A stretch of 35,825 bases of DNA from Reclinomonas americana ATCC 50394 (Eukaryota > Jakobida > Jakobea > Jakobida): the NCBI GenBank assembly GCA_048213135.1, contig PS015650.1, forward strand, positions 1-35,825. The letters run 5' to 3'. Position numbers and translations under genes: made by a program. Positions 34,501 through 35,825 of the stretch are shown here, in pieces (the stretch's first letter is position 1; every line of letters begins with the position of its first letter). Under the pieces are notes generated by a model, which saw nothing but the letters and a program-made list of their open reading frames with translations, searched no databases and was not told the DNA's origin.

Positions 34501-35825
34501 CACTCGAGCACACTGAGTGTCAGCATTTGCTCGTGGCGGTGACTGTCGGCGAACAAGAGAGCCAGCGAGCGGAAAATGTTGCTGCGGAGGGTGGCTTCCG
34601 AGACCTGTCGGTCCACCTCCTGGCGCACAGCGACCGCGTCGTGATCGCTTTGAACGACAAAATTGATAATCTGTGCGCACATGGAGCAAGCATAAGAATT
34701 CAGCCACCAGGAGGGCCTAGGCACGCAGTTCCGAAACATTCTGCGTAATGGTCTCCAACAGCGCGCTGTCCTTTTGTGCCACCGAGGGCGAGAAGGTGCG
34801 AGAGAGCTGCGAAAACCAAGCCGCAGATGCATGTGAGCAGTGTGCCAGCACGTGCGACTACAGACGAGGCAAGAGTGACTAACATCGGTGATCTTGCGCA
34901 TCTGACGGAAGGCGCGCTTCACCACCTTCCAGCCCCACGAGTGACCAGGAGTGGCAGGTGACACGGGCTGTTGCAGCGGATTCCGGAGTGAAACACAAGC
35001 AGAAAACAAATGCAATAAAACCACACACACACTCACCTCAAGTGCCGACTGGATGGCGTTGGCATCGCCGTACTCTTCGGCGTCCACCGACAAAAGATCG
35101 GCGCGACTCGCCAGCGACAGCACCAAGTCCAAGCGTCCCCACATGGGCTTGCACAGCGCGGCAAGAGCCTCCTGTTTGGTCAGAAGCGGGTCCGTGCTCT
35201 GCTTGCTCGCGAGCACTTGTCGGAGCTACAACAAAGCCATCGCACAGATCAGCAACCGGTGGCACTCTGCCCATTCTTCTCCTGCCGACATTCTCAAGTC
35301 CACGAAACATTCTGCGCCATGCGGTACGACTTGAGAAGGTCGGGCGAGCGCTCGCCAACAATGGCGTACGACACCAGTCGCCGGTGCTTCAGCAGCACAG
35401 CAAACATGGCTCGCACAAAGTCATTCGCTGGCACGGGGAAAAAACGAAGCAGTCAGACAACGACGACTCGCCAACAAAGTACAGCCAACAATGGATGGAA
35501 TGCAGTGACGCAACCGACTGGCACAGTCTGCAGCTGGCGCTCGTCCTTGCCGGCACTGCCCGCCAGTGACTGATAGAACGCGCCACCATGACCGGTTCCG
35601 TCAACAACCTCACGCAAGAAGGCATTCTCCTCCATCTCGACATCCTGCCCCGCAGCCACCACTCCGTGTGCAAAGAGCGGAAGCGCCAGCAGGTCAGTGA
35701 ACGGACCGCTGTCCACTGCGCTCATGGAGCGTGAAAGAATCTGCGTGCGTACGGCACAGGTAGCCTCAGTACACGAGCGTGTAAAAGTTGAATGGCAAAC
35801 GCAAATGCTTGCACAAACCGCGACT
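22266..35825 (-). CDS. giant HECT E3 ubiquitin ligase with ZZ-like finger and Mib-type SH3 repeats (5' incomplete)
   Basis: This is a multi-exon gene running off the right edge and interrupted by three N-runs. It is read here as one gene because strand, exon style and phases agree, but the gaps prevent proof. Order from the N-terminus: alpha-rich sequence over about 35.7-32.2 kb (for example ANDFVRAMFAVLLKHRRL); ZZ-like finger at 31840-31631; a KOW-like beta segment near 31.3-31.2 kb; helical exons at 30-29.4 kb; a beta-rich region at 29.2-28.5 kb; Mib-type repeats at 28.3-26.2 kb; a beta-rich region near 25.3 kb; and the HECT domain. The 3'-terminal exons resolved are 24236-24098, 24029-23889, 23818-23735, 23667-23449, 23363-23213, 23154-23100, 23022-22888, 22804-22499, 22415-22378 and 22305-22266 (stop TAA). 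The product would transfer ubiquitin from an E2 to substrates through the HECT cysteine. Large HECT proteins carrying ZZ and Mib-type modules recall HERC1/HERC2, but no RCC1 repeats were seen. At least nine introns start GTTGCG. Upstream exon boundaries are approximate. Confidence 0.85.
22378..24440 (-). other. HECT domain of the E3 ligase
   Basis: N-lobe landmarks are in order: LLALRVRQIAAFN, VKFLGEGGIDGGALYHDS, LLIPSPN, LGVLFAIAFKLNQPLDLDID, VVWKALVGEE. The hinge and C-lobe follow: NITVTWETLPEYIDL, SKRQVEAIRGGMYEILPRGL, GEPNVTVEKLM, LFLRFISGRRRLP. The catalytic loop is LPEASACFQKLRWPSY, with the active-site Cys codon at 22576-22574. The residue before the Cys is Ala where most family members have Thr. 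The usual C-terminal helix (AARRLQTAVYH) is followed by two tiny exons adding about 25 residues ending VYAGLDEGDATE. All signature elements are present, so the enzyme is predicted active. Confidence 0.95.
25162..25360 (-). other. beta-rich exon of the E3 ligase upstream of the HECT part
   Basis: The frame reads YSLGEVNIEPFIDVADVVEV, VGDVWLVGEVESVIDA and VPLMRISTGVTDDGSVEAFV. The pattern (hydrophobic-alternating, G-D-V-W-L-V-G-E-V) suggests a small SH3/Tudor-like barrel, and it sits between the CA repeat and gap on one side and the HECT exons on the other. The family is unassigned. Confidence 0.5.
25409..25500. repeat. CA microsatellite, about 46 units
   Basis: An uninterrupted AC dinucleotide array in what should be intron sequence of the E3 ligase gene. 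It is followed by a short GAC/CGT-rich tract (25501-25545) and then an N-run, so the array is the likely cause of the assembly break. Confidence 0.97.
25546..26177. other. assembly gap (632 N)
   Basis: This gap is bordered by the CA/GAC simple repeats on one side and by the end of a Mib-type repeat on the other. It may hide further repeat units and at least one exon of the E3 ligase. Confidence 0.99.
26250..28275 (-). repeat. tandem Mib-type SH3-like repeat array in the E3 ligase
   Basis: At least five roughly 80-100-residue units can be seen. Unit a (about 28255-28020): GMYVRVIGDGDELRRLC, GWVEAMAALAGQRGRVTEVI, PWGLPFDALIEE. Unit b (about 27990-27690): ANLAVIVERDAALLEQRCGR, MSAIAGARGVIRVT, NARVIFDNGDSW. 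A partial unit lies next to the 27 kb gap (DTLYRVAEVVPA). Unit c (about 26860-26500): LQVFVERDSAVLQQRCTR, MAAIAGKRGVVR, NARVRFESGDIWVLPWDTL. Unit d (about 26430-26257): LPVFIETDVALLRQRCQR, MAAVAGTRGVIRV. The shared pattern (charged helix with RC, GW/W..M....G.RG.V, then V.F..GD.W..P...L) matches the SH3-like repeats described in Mind bomb proteins. Ala/Pro-rich linkers separate units. Units have an intron at the same place after RGV(V/I)R. Confidence 0.8.
27015..27622. other. assembly gap (608 N) inside the repeat array
   Basis: This gap is flanked by repeat units on both sides and by a TG tract on the left. The number of units lost is unknown, so the true array may be longer or differently ordered. 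Confidence 0.99.
31631..31840 (-). other. ZZ-like zinc finger of the E3 ligase
   Basis: One exon (acceptor CAG at 31841, donor GTGAAT from 31630) encodes MCDKGHRMQMLCRQC, then a roughly 18-residue spacer, then CDVCRTKNIHQQERMWHCSL and CSYDLCEACVKK. The last part (C-x2-C, WHC-x2-C, YDLCEAC) fits ZZ-type fingers, which in other proteins bind peptides, often modified N-termini. The additional upstream Cys/His cluster is atypical and may extend the finger to more zinc sites. Confidence 0.75.
31914..31933. other. short assembly gap (20 N)
   Basis: Twenty N of placeholder size lie within an E3 ligase exon/intron region, so the real missing length is unknown. Confidence 0.99.

Noticed and set aside
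1-35825. tRNA, rRNA, snRNA or transposon genes
   Set aside because: Both strands were read for cloverleaf-like arms, reverse-transcriptase/transposase motifs and long terminal or inverted repeats; none was convincing. A U1 or U6 gene was not found in this window.

Overview
This is a nuclear window from a compact, intron-rich eukaryotic genome, probably a free-living protist; I cannot place it further. The reasons are nine tightly packed protein genes, most cut by many introns of about 50-85 nt, GT..AG boundaries, moderately high GC, abundant CA/CT/GA microsatellites, and eukaryote-specific families (class I cyclic-nucleotide phosphodiesterase, giant HECT ubiquitin ligase, seven-helix membrane protein, IQ/coiled-coil protein). 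No rRNA, tRNA, CRISPR or transposon was recognised. Four N-runs interrupt the assembly.

Layout, left to right: (1) 251-532 minus, a small acidic secretory protein; (2) 717-6218 minus, a 22-exon, 1376-residue protein of unknown family; (3) 6333-9259 plus, a 12-exon, 714-residue IQ/coiled-coil protein, divergent from gene 2; (4) 9305-10982 minus, an 11-exon, 319-residue seven-helix membrane protein, tail-to-tail with gene 3 at only 45 bp; (5) 11179-14855 minus, a 16-exon, 875-residue cyclic-nucleotide phosphodiesterase with an MGC lipidation-type N-terminus; (6) 14972-16064 plus, a gene broken by a gap, divergent from the phosphodiesterase; (7) 16694-19311 plus and (8) 19476-22142 plus, two long disordered/coiled-coil proteins; (9) 22266-35825 minus, a giant HECT E3 ligase with an alpha-rich N-terminal part, a ZZ-like zinc finger, a tandem array of Mind-bomb-type SH3-like repeats and a C-terminal HECT domain, running off the right edge.

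Six gene models (2, 3, 4, 5, 7, 8) were assembled exon by exon and each closes as an uninterrupted frame whose length is divisible by three, which supports the splice sites used.

The most striking signal is in the introns. Besides ordinary G|GTRAGT/GTGCGT-like donors there is a second, recurrent 5' splice site, GTTGCGT. It occurs at 23 frame-restoring introns in five genes on both strands and, unlike the ordinary donors, is rarely preceded by an exonic G. The genes show no evident common pathway, although the phosphodiesterase and seven-helix protein point to signalling and the HECT ligase to ubiquitin conjugation.
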